A stretch of DNA of 64,000 nucleotides, from positions 53,996,410 through 54,060,409 of the forward strand of contig JBCFYV010000001.1 in NCBI GenBank assembly GCA_039000515.1. The letters run 5' to 3'. Shown piece after piece: positions 1 to 10,824 of the stretch. Below the pieces are notes generated by a model. The model saw only the letters and a program-made list of their open reading frames with translations. It had not been told where the DNA came from and searched no databases. Source of the DNA: Timema cristinae. Its lineage: Eukaryota; Arthropoda; Insecta; Phasmatodea; Timematidae. The first letter of the stretch is position 1; every line of letters starts with the position of its first letter. The translations under genes were made by a program, and so were the position numbers.

Positions 1-720
1 GAATCTCTTTTATTCTCAAAACTAGATTAGAAATACTTAAGTTTGTAGCTATAAACTTTTCTGTAGGGTCGATACACATTCCCAAATTAATGATAAATAT
101 TAAGAAAAAAAGAATATATTTATACGTACTGTAAATGACTTAGTCTTGATTTAATTAACAAATACTATCACTGAATATTTAGCTGAAAACTAAACTATAT
201 GTTGCTACTGGAGAAATATTTGATTTACTTTTGCCAACAAATTTATATTCTATAAAAACTGTAAAAATTCTTGTACGCCCCTCTGCCGCATCTTAATGAC
301 ATAAAAGTATTTTAATTCTAAATTTGTGAAAATATAGTCATGAATTCTAAAAATTTAGCCAACACTCATTTTAATTTGCATCAATTATAACTTTACTTGC
401 TGAGTAAGTTAGTTTCAAACATAGCTTGCAAGTGATATGCCTCCTCTTTTTACAATAAATACTCACGTGTAGTAAACCCTACAGTTATTATTTTAGAAGC
501 TATGTCTAAATTTTTTGCTTTATTAGTTTATCACACTCATTTTCACTATTGTGTATATGATGCAGGATAATTATAGCAGAATAACCTCATTGTGAGAAGC
601 CTAGGCTCTTTACAAAACGTCATGCTTTTGTCGAAAAGGCATAGTTACCTTAGTTAGGCCCTTCTTTTTGTGATACGTCTAAAGATTTACAGCCTTGTTG
701 CTGTGAAAAATTTGACCAAT

Positions 721-2316
721 AAAAGGTTGCCCAAACTTCATCTATTTTATAAAAGGACTAACTCATCCAGCCGTATTATAAAATTGTTAACACGTACATC
801 CTTTTTACAGTCTCACTAGCCTTTAATGGGTTCATCATCAAATCAGGCACATGGATTTTTAAGATGGAAATATTAAATAAATTTAGAAGTCAAAAAGTTT
901 ATCAAGTTAATTTTTTTTTATAGAACTTGTAAAACTAGTCAGAAAAATGGTAGTTTTTATATATTAGCTAAGAATAACTAGAGAAAAAACTATAAAGGAA
1001 TAGATACTGTAACTGGATTAAAATTTAATAATCCTTTATTGCATGGTTGAAATTAAAAAAGTTGCTCAAAGTAAAATAAGATTGTAAATATTAAAAAGGA
1101 AACTTCAGAAATTCTACACAATTATTTAAGTTTGTAAGAATTTAGTTTACTTATCAATCAAATTAAAATTTGTAAGTACTTTGCGCTAAAATAAGATTTA
1201 AAAAAGACGAATCTTTATTTTCAAATATTCCAATCAATCAAATGACCAATACAATATCAGCGTTTAAAAATTTAAAAGTCTACTGAATCCACTTAGTTGA
1301 ATTACTATCCTTTTACCAACCGCGAAGCATTTTCTCTACATCTTGTTTGCTTCTCTCTACATTCTCTCGAATCTTGGGATGATATGGACGTTCATGTATG
1401 ATTTTAAACTCTGACCAGACTGATACCAAATCCTGGAAGATATCTGCCACAAATAAGTGACTACCATCCCTTTGAAGGTTGTGTGGAACTTCCAATTAGA
1501 GACATAATTTGAGTGGTTATAAGGCCACATCTTCTGTTGTTTTATAATGCAATGGTCTATAGTGAATATATTTGGTGGCACTTGGTGATTCGGAAGTAAT
1601 TTGAATTGCTTGTTGGTGGAACACTGCAGGTCAATTAAATCATCCTGGCCTCTTACATTAAAATCCTATAAGAATATTGGTCGAGTATCGAGAACTTTAC
1701 GAGGCTGAGATTTGTTCTCTGCGCAAAATCGGCACATGGCAGCAAATATTTCAATCAAAGGGATTAAAAAGCATCTTTAAGAGCATATATAATTATATCC
1801 CTGCTTCCATGGCCAAAATACACATGAACCTCTAAAAACATTTCATATTATTCATAGAGGAGTAACAAAATATTGATAGGCTCACTCCTACCTTTACGTT
1901 TCATGAACAAATCTCTTTTCTCCTAAATTATCCATTGCCTCATTTTTAGTAATAAAGTGATAATGTAAAGATATTCTAACTCACCCACCACCAAATTATT
2001 TTGGCAAATTTTTACTGCAAAACCTCCAACACTTATTTTTTGGTTCAGGGTTTCTTCAGTGACTAGCCTCTTCCCTATTATAACTTATTCAGTGTCACAT
2101 AGAAAGTTTCTTTATCATTCGACTCACTAACGCTAAATCATTAAAACACCTTCACTCTCTTTTGAAACAGCAGAAAAATAACCTTGGGAATAAACGCCAC
2201 ACAATTTTGTTAATGCCACACAAATAGACAGCGCTCCTAACGGCGGGGAAGGCTTTACAATACGGCTGGATGAGCTATCCTTTTTATAAATCATCCAAAG
2301 CTTGGGAAACCTTTTT
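721..2316 (-). mobile_element. Ginger/KRBA2-type DNA transposon relic in intron 3 of G1
   Basis: Inverted repeats of about 65 bp bound this segment: 721-785 and the reverse complement of 2252-2316, both containing a CTCATCCAGCCGTATT core and a nearby TTTATAAAA. The segment is missing from the corresponding introns of G2 and G4, where the flank TTTGACCA continues directly into CATGC. It is present in G3 (33,286 to 40,299, expanded by a nested transposon). Inside, on the minus strand, is a degenerate integrase. Target-site duplications could not be fixed because the surrounding block (to about 3480) is also absent from G2 and G4, so the real element may be larger. Confidence 0.45.
1313..1765 (-). 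pseudogene. Degenerate DDE integrase (rve, KRBA2/SCAND3/Ginger-like)
   Basis: Read on the minus strand, this region shows pieces of an rve-type integrase in different frames. They are a CRFCAENKSQPRK-like zinc-binding stretch near 1765-1700, FNVRGQDDLIDL near 1660-1625 (the first catalytic Asp in the RGQxDLIDM motif), a second-Asp motif degraded to LQRDGSHLF near 1475-1450, and the third-acidic region ending KIRENVERSKQDVEKMLRGW, which matches the GSVERANQDVxxML pattern of this family, then a stop at 1313. Frames change between the blocks and the DNG motif is lost, so no active enzyme can be made. The same relic lies at 39,281-39,735. Assignment to Ginger/KRBA2-like integrases comes from remembered family motifs, not a search. 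Confidence 0.55.
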
Positions 2317-3519
2317 GTTATCAGATTAAGGATGGTAGTCACTAGCCGTATTATAAAAGACCTCGCTAATTGAGATGATTTTTATTAAATTGTTTGGCGT
2401 TTTGTTAAATGTTGGCCCTTAAGTCGTAATTTCCTCGACCTGTCCTACGCTCTTCAAGGCAACAAGACAACCTTTACTATAAGAAGGTCTAGCCACGTGC
2501 AGCTGCTCGCACATTCAACACATGAATAAAATCGCGTAGCGGCAATTTTTAACGTGAATGATTACGTTAGGACTTATACTAAAACCCCTTCATTCCACTT
2601 TCCTGATGAGTTGTGGTGATGAGGCAGTTCTTAAGAGCATCAAAGTTTTAGTTGGTGCATGGTAGAAGGATAAACTTTGAAAGCTTTGGTTTGGGGCATC
2701 TTTCTGCTCGGTCATCGAGCTAATTGATTTAAAACTTCAATGTATTCTGGGTCCGGATTCAGTCATCCCGGGCAAATTTCCTAAAATACTTACACTTTAT
2801 GACATAGTGAAATCAATAATTTATTATTTGAAATTAATCTAGGGAGTTCACTTTATTTTTGTATATCAATAAAATAGCACAGAAGGTTAAAATATGGCAA
2901 AATTAAAAACTAAGGTGTTACATTGGTTCCTTAGAAATTCATAGCTGAAATTAAACAACGTAACTGAGAAAGCGTTACATGAAAGTTTGTTGAGCTCATA
3001 AGATTCGTGAGTCAAATCAACGCTCTGCTACCACAATACCCTTTCTGAGTACTGTTGTTATTTTCTTTATGCCAACAGTTTTCCAAAAAACTAGTTAACC
3101 CTTCTGGTTATAGTTTTATTTGTAGAAACCTCTTAGCTATGTTTGTTATTTTCAAAAATTATGCCACCCCTGTAGATTTTTTTTTACAAAAAAAACAATG
3201 TATTATTTTTCAGTATGTTACAAAAGCGCAGTAATGTTAAGTATGTTGCCTAAGGTGACTCCATTCGGACCCAATTCATAATTGAAAATGAATTCAACTA
3301 GCTATTGACAAGGAACGAGCTAAGTCCCAGAAATTTTACAAGTATCTTCCGCTACGGATCTGCCCCAGCGAGTTCATAAACCAATCCATCTTGGGAGTCA
3401 GTTAGTACTTTCCACAGAAGGAAACACTATTGGGAGAGTTAGTTCGAACCAACACGGGAATGTTTCTAGCCTTCATGTTAAGAGGAAAGGTATAAATATA
3501 GTCTGAATATAATACATAC

Positions 3520-5273
3520 GGGTCCTGAAGCTTAGGGAAACATTATGCGAGTAAAGATGGTAATTGGTGTTGATAGCGGAGTCTTTAACAGTGTAGTTCG
3601 TGCATGGGTCAATGTTGTCGTTGACATTGTAAGTTGGATAATCTGCTATAACGTGGAAACAATGTTCTTTAGTCTCTCCCAACTTAGTCCAACACACACA
3701 GTACCTGCAATCAATGTAAGTCTTGAGGAGTATTACTGGGAAGATACATGATCTTTGGGAAGTGTTAAAAATAAACACCGTAAGGTGACGACTAAATTTG
3801 GAATAATCTATTTTATTTGATTAAGGTGTTCAAACAGTTATAATTAACACACCCACACATACCTACACATATACACACACATGTAAATAATGTGTATATA
3901 AATTCTACATTATTAGGCTAGGCGTATAACCTAAATGGGTAGTGATCTGCAGTGAAAAGCATCACCTAAATGAGCTACGTCAACCCAAGTACAAAATAGC
4001 ACCTTTTATGTAAAGAACTCTTATAATATTTAAATTTTAAAAATGACACTAAATGACACTTAGATTGCTCATTGTTAAGAACATTGGTGGATTAAGTTAA
4101 TTGACTCGGGTTTTATGCCCGTGTTTAGATGTTATTTTTCATTTCAAAGTGTATGGTATTTAGATGCGTATATAACAGTTATTAAAAACTTTAATAGCTT
4201 GGCTATTTATTCAATCAATCTATAATAAAGAAGGTAATAGATACATTCAACCATACCAATTGAGACAAATACATTTAATGAGCTAATTGTAGATTTTGTA
4301 TGATATCAGATCTGGTTATGAATATTTTTTGTTTGTTACCATCACACTCTTCAAGCATTTAAATTCCCTCACCTATTGATGCAGGTCATATCTGAAGGTG
4401 CCTGCCACGTGAGTCTAAAGAAGAAACCACCGTCGTGCTGAAGAACCAAATTGTGGATTTGCTCCAACACTTGAATAAAAATATCAATTATTTATTCACC
4501 TTTGATTTGAATTGCATGAATCGATTAATATATAAAATTATCTATATTTATTATTATCTACTTGTATAAATGCATAGAAAATATATATTAAAATGGAATT
4601 ATAAAATAAACAAATACATGAATAAATAGATACCATACATTTTTAGCTAATTCTCCTAAGTAAGTTCTAAATAAAACACTTAATCAGAACCCAAACCATC
4701 AATGAAGAACACACATATTGAAACAGAGTTCCCTTAGCAATGTTCTTTCATCCAATAAGTTTTGTAGGTGATCACGCTATCTTCTGAGTTAAAACGTTGA
4801 ATGAATATACAGTTTCAAAGTTTGCCTCAGACCTCAATTTAGGTATTATATTGTACAAGGGACACGGAATACTTAACATATTAGTTTTCAAACCACTTTT
4901 AAAGAATGACTTTGATTCTTAGTTTATGTTTAAAATTTAGTCTTCTCTTTTACATTATTTTAAATAGAAATAAATATTGTTTTAACCCCCGAAGTGATCA
5001 TATTAAATACATGATAAATAATACAAGTGTCACCGAGGCAATCGAAAAGTCTATAAACTATAAAAGCTGAATACAAAATCACCATTATATGCAGAATATG
5101 AGTAGCATCTCAGTATGTAATTTAGTAGTATTCACATAAGTCTAAAATAATGTGCTCCATACTTAAAAATCAATTCATATCTTACCATATCCTGTGCAAT
5201 CTGCAGCGAACCCCGGACCCGAAAATAAGACTATCAGCATCACACAACAATATGGCCACATCTGCATTAACAT
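3520..5273 (-). CDS. FN3-domain secreted protein, copy G1 (exons 1-3; 3' end outside window)
   Basis: Three coding exons on the minus strand. Exon 1 is 5186-5273 (88 nt), beginning MLMQMWPYCC and followed by a hydrophobic core VMLIVLF and an AA|D cleavage context, so a signal peptide. Exon 2 is 4373-4469 (97 nt), which contains LTWQAPSDMTC, an FN3 B-strand-like stretch. Exon 3 is 3520-3704 (185 nt), which contains YCVCWTKLG and CTNYTVK, with sequons NYT and NVS. Donors are GTAAG, GTGAGG and GTATGT. The phases fit (1, 2, 1) and the exon lengths are identical in all four copies. Exon 4 would lie left of the window. The product is predicted to be secreted and glycosylated. Function is unknown; it could also be the ectodomain of a larger receptor whose 3' exons are not in view. 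Confidence 0.7.
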
Positions 5274-5451
5274 TACAATCGATAATTGATCACATACACC
5301 ACTGATATTAACATCATTCAATAATTATTTATCTAGCTTACTAGTAACACTACTTATTTAGATGTCTTCCATTATATGAGGTCTCATACTAATAGATTAT
5401 TAAAATAGTTTCAAAATTATAAATTATAAGCACATAGAATATTTAGCTCAC

Positions 5452-5583
5452 CTGTGATATTTTTGTCCACTTCTCAAATCAAAGCCACACCTACAGAAGA
5501 ATACGTGTATCAAACTTTAGACGAAAATAATCGTTCTGGGGTTAGGTTAGAACTTTACAAATAAGTAATGAACATATTTATAT
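5452..5583 (-). promoter_or_regulatory. Non-coding first exon and TATA-like motif of G1
   Basis: A GTGAGC donor adjoins the exon base at 5452, about 180 bases upstream of the signal-peptide ATG. It and the sequence around it are nearly identical in all four copies (bases 25,233, 43,516 and 54,595). About 120 bases upstream of the donor lies a conserved GATATAAATATG motif (TATTTATAT on the plus strand at 5575-5583). I infer a TATA box and a short 5' UTR exon. An AG acceptor (TTAATATCAG) precedes the ATG exon. The transcription start is not directly visible. Confidence 0.45.
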
Positions 5584-5782
5584 CAGGGATTTAACTCGTA
5601 TGATTCTTTGTTGGTTTTAGGGGCTTAATAATTGTAATTAGTATATGTCGAGATTAAATCATGACGTTTAAATATGATTGATAATCATAAATGGCCATTC
5701 CAGAGTAATACATTATTTATAAATTTCCTCATAAGTTTATTTGTTAAAAAAACAGGTACACTCTGGTTGCTCTGGAATATAG

Positions 5783-5903
5783 AAGTATTACCTTGACGGA
5801 TTGCACAATGACCACGTGTTCATAGCAGTGCTTACCAGTGTTGCCAGGTCTGTCATGGACCCCCATAGTGTTACTTTACATGCTGTGGCTGTTAATAATT
5901 TTG
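5783..5903 (+). other. Conserved plus-strand exon-like block, divergent from G1
   Basis: A 40-codon open frame in G1 runs from an AG (GGAATATAG) to a perfect GTAAGTG donor at 5904. It contains HVFIAVLTSVARS and HAVAVNNFG, the latter reminiscent of an FN3 G-strand. The block and its donor are kept in all four copies (ends at 25,682, 43,962 and 55,052). In G2 and G3, however, the frame has a TAG, and G3 has a one-base loss. It may be the first exon of a divergent gene, an exon of a transposon, or non-coding conservation. I do not recognise it. Confidence 0.3.
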
Positions 5904-6532
5904 GTAAGTGATATGTTTGTCATAGTACCATTGTTAGTGAAAATAAAGCTAAAGTTGTTAAAAGAAAATAAAGCAGAACGTTTTAAATGAAGATAAATCA
6001 TAAAGTGTTAAATGAAGATAAAGTATAAAGGGTTTGTAATTATTTTTAATTGTTTGTAGGTGATTGATATATTCTATATAATATATTATAGGCTAATAAA
6101 AGGAGGTGTTTGTCTAAAGTGTGTGTGTGTGTTTTTGTTTGTTTTTTTTGTCCATATGTGTGTGTTTTTGTTTGTTTATTTGTCTGTTTGTTTGTTTGGG
6201 ATGTCCAACCAAATCTACGGCAAGCAGAGATCTGAAATTTTTACCATAGATGGGTGGAAGGGGGAATGCACCTCAAAGCCAGATTTCTAATATGTTTTTA
6301 ATTAGGCTATTTTTAACAAATCTTTGAAGTAGTCATAGACAATGCCATGTGGGATTGCTAGTAGATAATATGTAAACAATTAAATTTCAGAAGAGTCCTC
6401 CTTGTGCATTTTGTATTAAAATAAAATGTGTCCTTGAGATAGGGATACAAATTTACGTATACCCGCCTCATTGATACCAAAATCTGCCTAATTTTTGTGA
6501 GCTTTCAGAAACTTATGAGTACTGATATAGAA
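5904..6532. other. Unit-specific upstream DNA with TG/GTTT microsatellite
   Basis: This is upstream DNA of the unit. It holds a degenerate (TG)n/(GTTT)n tract at about 6117-6200 and several AAATGAAGATAAA direct repeats at 5940-6030. The stretch is nearly identical to 55,053-55,667 in G4. No gene was recognised. Confidence 0.5.
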
Positions 6533-6724
6533 ACCGGCCACGTGGTTTACTGATCATAACACTTGGCTACGAGCCTAGGGGTTCCATGTTCGATTCTCAT
6601 ATGGTATTATGTACATTTTTCGATGAGGGTAGCTATCCTTAGGGCCAGTAGAGTTTTGTTGTTAAATGTGGATTCACACGTTCGTCGAAATTCAAGCGCT
6701 AAACAGAAACGTGGTCACATGATG
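6533..6724 (+). mobile_element. tRNA-like SINE, interrupted by the Gypsy element
   Basis: GTGGTTTACTGATCA followed about 45 bases later by GGGGTTCCATGTTCGATTC resembles the A and B boxes of a tRNA-derived RNA polymerase III promoter, so this is probably a SINE head. The same sequence is at 55,668-55,855 in G4. It is absent from G2 and G3. The Gypsy element sits at its 3' end. Confidence 0.4.
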
Positions 6725-8339
6725 TGTAGCAATTATTGCTACAAGGCGTCTAAAAAAGGGAGAGTCAACAAGAACAGCGCTTACCCAATTTCACCGACCG
6801 GACGAGCGAGCGGAAAAGGACGTCCACACACGATAACAACAGTGCAACATCTAAGAGCGATGATCCTAGTGCTGCATTTTGCCGCTACGCACCACCACTT
6901 GTCTCAAGAACATGGACGCCGAGAACAGCGTGGAAGAGCCTAGGCCTTGATAGAATGTTCTCAACGCACCTAGTACCACGCATCTCCCCCTTTCCATGTG
7001 TTTATAATCTGTGATCCCCTCCTTGGTGTAATTCCGTCTCGAGTGTTCGATAGTTGCGCCATATAAGAGACTGTTCACCAAGATAGCAGCCACTCTTGGA
7101 TTAGGCTCGGACATTGACGAAGCTTAGGCTTCAAAGGCAGACTCATATAATGTAAGGAGAAATTCTTTTTCGGCTTAAAAATAAATATTATGTAATTTTC
7201 TAAAATTCCTTTTGGCTTTACGTATATTTATTGTTATTTACCGTCATAGATGAATATTCATTTATTTTACTAAATATTAAAATAACTTCACTTATGTTAC
7301 GCATGATAAATAGGACTTTACTTATAATACAAAGTAATGTGGGGAAGTTTTTAAGGCGAGTTTTGAATTTTTCTAATGTTAGCCAAATCTTGTTTATCAA
7401 CTTGGATTCAGTTATTTAACTTTAAAATTATGTTTTCAAAGCGTGTTGTCTTAATATCCATATTAAGAAGTTTTATAATATTAGGCCTTAATGATTTAGT
7501 TGTTGGAATGCGGGACGTTAATAATTATTCTTGTATAGTTAACGTTATGTATCTAACTTAGGAATTATTTTGCATAGTTCTTGAACGTGGCAGAATGGTA
7601 ATAATAATTTTTTCTTATGATAAAGTTAGGAATTATCCTTAACGTTTAATGTGAGAATTTCTAAGTTTATTCTGTATTACTTCAAATTTTGGAGGATTCC
7701 GTAATTTGTGGAGACGTCATGCGTAGGCTGATCTTTAATGGGGCAATCACGGAACTATAATACTGTTAGTTACAATTTTGACTTGCACTAAAATAAGTCA
7801 TTGCTAAAATTCTCATTTAAGTTTTTTATATTGTTATACGCCATGTTTATAATGCTAGACATTAAAATTTAATACACGTACTATAATAGAAAGTCTTGTA
7901 AAAAACAATAATAATAGATTGTTATTATTCAGCTTTTACAGATATTGTATAAAAAAAAAAAAGAATATGCTTAGATTCTTTGAAGAAGTGATATGTTCTT
8001 GAATATGAGGCTAAATGAAATAAAAGCAAAGTTTCATTAAGACATGAATTTTTTTACTATTATAATTATGCCATTTATCCTTAGGTTTAGATACATATAA
8101 TTTTGTTGTCCTTTTTAACTTAGCCTTCGTCCTCGTCGTATTAAAACTAAATTGGTCACTGAAGGAGAACAGTGAGATTACCCTCCTTCTAGGAGATGGG
8201 TTGTGTACCCTAATATATTTCACAACAAAAAAACATAATATTGTTTACACTTCGCACTCCTATTTTTCTAAATTATTTAATAAAATTAATTTTTTTTTTT
8301 TGTATTGAATCCCTCTAATATCTAGAGCTTGGGATTACA
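6725..8339 (+). repeat. 5' LTR of the Gypsy element
   Basis: TGTAGC...TTACA, 1,615 bp, matching 13488-15101 nearly base for base. It holds a TATA-like CATATAAGAG around 7060-7069 and, 20 bases on, a 24-base block (7090-7113, CCACTCTTGG to CTCGGACA). That block is identical in the otherwise diverged solo LTR at 30,107-31,670, so this is probably the core promoter and start of R. Small open frames inside the LTR are repeated in both LTRs and are not credible genes. Confidence 0.93.
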
Positions 8340-8343
8340 AGCT

Positions 8344-8368
8344 GCGCCACTCTGCTTATAGAGTGCGC
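8344..8368 (+). promoter_or_regulatory. Hairpin at the primer-binding position of the Gypsy element
   Basis: Four bases after the 5' LTR, GCGCCACTCT (8344-8353) pairs with AGAGTGCGC (8360-8368) with one bulged C and a 6-base loop. The usual primer-binding site, beginning TGG within a few bases of the LTR end, is absent. What primes minus-strand synthesis is therefore not evident. Confidence 0.4.
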
Positions 8369-8413
8369 GTAAGTGTAACTTCACTATAATAATTGTGTTT
8401 TTTGAACTGTTTC

Positions 8414-9501
8414 ATGAACTCATCCTCCGACATGGCCACCCCACCGGGAAGCATGATCAGCAGCAGATCCGAGATCTATGGACTTAAACTTGGAGATCTT
8501 CACCGGGAGCTCAAGGCCAGAAACATATCATTCCACCCGAAGCTACTGTGGGGGCGTTGCGATCCATGCTGTCTGAGGCTTTCAGTAAGTCAGACAAAAA
8601 AGATAATGATAATATTAGTTATGACATTAGCCATCCCTCTCTGGAACAAGTCGAGTCAGGCAAGTCAGATCACTTAGGTTTAAATGGGGCTCGTGAGCAA
8701 GCTATCCCCCCCCCGGTAACTCAAGTTAGTCATCAGCCGGTGACAGTCTCCTCTAAAACTCAGAGTAAAGTAGTAAATGAACGTTTGAAACAACTTCCTG
8801 TTTGTGATGGTCAGTCCTGTGCCAATCTATTTAATTTTCTGTTAGAGGCTAATAGAATTGCTAAACTTCGGCTGGTAGACGATATTGAATTCCTTACATT
8901 ATGTTTAGGGAGAACGTCAGGTTTTTTAGCGCACCTAGTTTCCGAATGTTTACAATTAGGCATTTCATGGAATGGGGTAAAAGGTCGTATCCTTGAGTCG
9001 TTGTGTTCTAGGAGAGAGAAAGAGAACTTTTATAATGAGAAATTGAGGCGTTTTCAAGGGCCCCAGGAACCATTTCGGTTATTTATCCTGGCTATCTCTG
9101 AGACCGCGGAGATATTAAATCTCAACCTAGCGGAGGAGGAGGTAGTGGAGATTATTTTAGAAAATGTTTCCCCGTTGACGCGGAGACATTTTATATTTTC
9201 ATACAAACCATCCACCCTGGCAGAATTATATTCATTGGCCAGTAGTATTGAGGGTTCATTACTAGCAGAAAAAGAGTACCTTGAAAAATTTCCTGCGCGA
9301 GTTCAAAATAGCTTCACTCAGAATAGGGCAGTTTCAGCCGCAGCGACTGCTCCACTTGGCCCTAGTATTTCTGCCGACCGGGGAGTAAGGCCCCTTGGAG
9401 TTATTAGGTCGGGAAGACGAGTAGACGTATCTCGCGTTAAGTGTTTTCGTTGTGGTCATTTTGGGCATTATCAACGCGACTGTACGGCGGGAAACGCTTA
9501 A
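8414..9501 (+). pseudogene. gag: gag of the Gypsy element (one frame break)
   Basis: The first ATG (8414-8416) opens a frame whose early part, LGDLHRELKARNIS, resembles a SAP-type helix pair, as found at the N-terminus of some insect Gag proteins. Near 8535-8548 the reading continues in another frame, so a small indel separates the two parts. The long part runs to the TAA at 9499-9501. It includes a charged, helix-rich capsid-like region and a single zinc knuckle CFRCGHFGHYQRDC (C-X2-C-X4-H-X4-C) at 9442-9483. Gag would package the RNA and form the particle. The ORF lacks its own good start downstream of the break, which supports an upstream start plus an indel. Confidence 0.8.
9489..9495 (+). 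promoter_or_regulatory. GGGAAAC -1 ribosomal frameshift heptamer (gag to pol)
   Basis: G GGA AAC is exactly phased with the gag frame (X XXY YYZ), two codons before the gag stop at 9499-9501. Slipping back one base enters the frame that holds the protease. The same heptamer class drives gag-pro-pol frameshifting in several retroviruses. I saw no obvious downstream stem. Confidence 0.75.
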
Positions 9502-9818
9502 CGTGGAGGGTAGAAAGGGGGGCCGCTTCACAAAAAAAGTATAATTCCCCTTGTTCTCCTGTTGTTAGAGTTACGGTTGGATCTAAGGATGGTTTTGCTT
9601 TGCTAGATACGGGCTCTAGTGGATCCTTTATTAACTCTACATTTTTGGATGGCATTATTAGTTCACAGAAAGTTCATATTGAAAATATGGTTACTAAGCC
9701 ATTTATAGTGGGAAATGGAGAGTTATTGATTGCAAGTAAGAGGGTAAAAGTAACCCTAAAAAATAGCTGGTTTTTCTTGGAAAAGAAGTTTGTTTTGTGT
9801 TCCTGCCCTCCCCTATGA
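9489..9818 (+). pseudogene. pol: Protease part of Gypsy pol
   Basis: The -1 frame after the heptamer carries an aspartic protease active site, LLDTGSSGSFI, at about 9601-9633. This is the D-T/S-G signature of the retropepsin family, which cleaves the Gag-Pol polyprotein. The frame closes at 9818, while the family motif that normally ends the protease (LPYDIILGNDFL) sits in the next frame from about 9805. A one-base change in the T-rich stretch 9785-9805 therefore breaks the protein. Confidence 0.8.
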
Positions 9819-10824
9819 TATCATTTTGGGTAACGATTTTTTGGTGGAAACCCGTGCGATAATTAATTCTAGTCGCGGAGAATTGTCTTTCGAATTTGCC
9901 CCAAGAAATAAAATTGCTTTATGTCGTTCTTCTATTATTGCTTCTATGTGCGTCACTAATAGGGATGAAAAAATAATTAGTGGGGTTATTAAGAGATTTC
10001 CTGATGTTATTACGAGTAGACTGGGAAAATGTGATGTATTACCGTATGAGATTGTGGTGGAGGACAATATTCCTGTAAGGTCAGGTCCATACTCTTGTTC
10101 CCCCCCCAAGATGAAAGTATTCAGAGAGCTGATTGATGATTTAGAGTCCAAAGGTGTCATACGTCCTTCTATTTCTCCCTATGCCAGTCCCGCGTTCATT
10201 ATACCTAAGAAGGGGGAAGGTTATAGATTGGTTGTGGATTATAGAAAAATCAACAAAAAAATCCAGTTCGATCCTTATCCGATGCCGAGTATCGACTCAG
10301 CCTTTCAGCACCTAGGTAGAGCAAAAGTATTCAGTTTAATTGACCTTAATGCGAGTTTTCTACAATGTGCCCTGGTGGAGTCTTCAAAAAAATATACAGC
10401 CTTTGTCACCCCATGGAGACAGTATGAGTTTAATCGCGTCCCCCTCGGGTGTAGTATTGGTGGACAGGCATTGAGTCGCGTTCTAGATCACGTCCTTGCT
10501 GATATTAAATTTAATTATGTATTCAACTATCTTGACGATATATGTGTGTATAGCGACTCGATGAGTGATCATGTGAAGCATTTAGAGGAAGTGTTAAGTC
10601 GCTTGCGTAGAGTAGGCTTAACAGTTAATCCGGATAAGGTAACGTGGGCGAAGCCGTCTATTAAATATCTAGGTTATGTTATCTGTTCTGGTAACCTTCT
10701 CATTGATCCTGAGCGCATCCGCCCCATTGTTGAATACCCCCGCCCAGAAATCTTAAGGGTGTCATGCGTTTCATTGGGATGTGCGCATATTATGCTAGGT
10801 TCATTCCATCTTTCTCTGAAATAG
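9790..10824 (+). pseudogene. pol: Reverse transcriptase part of Gypsy pol
   Basis: The frame begins with the end of the protease (LPYDIILGNDFL) and then reads a Ty3/Gypsy reverse transcriptase. It shows RLVVDYRKIN (fingers/palm), FSLIDLNASFLQ (first catalytic Asp; LNA where most relatives have LxSGYHQ), VPLGCSIGGQALSR, and the YLDDICVYS box at 10,528-10,554 with the catalytic Asp pair. After KYLGYVICSG the frame degenerates at about 10,755. The expected continuation (MRFIGMCAYYARFIPSF) is in another frame from 10,764, so there is a second indel. Confidence 0.85.

Larger units (their letters stand above)
1..3519 (-). other. Intron 3 of FN3 gene copy G1 (window starts inside it)
   Basis: Position 1 aligns by eye with 22,704, 32,668 and 51,940, which lie just upstream (in transcription sense) of the exon 4 copies, so this stretch is intron between exons 4 and 3. 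Compared with the equivalent introns of G2 and G4 (about 0.9 kb) it is enlarged after about position 718 by a block that is shared only with G3. That block contains the integrase relic listed separately. Nothing else coding was recognised. Confidence 0.55.

Noticed and set aside
6866..8223. Short ORFs in the 5' LTR (repeated at 13,629-14,986)
   Set aside because: Present in both LTRs only because these are copies. They have no domain and no codon-level support.
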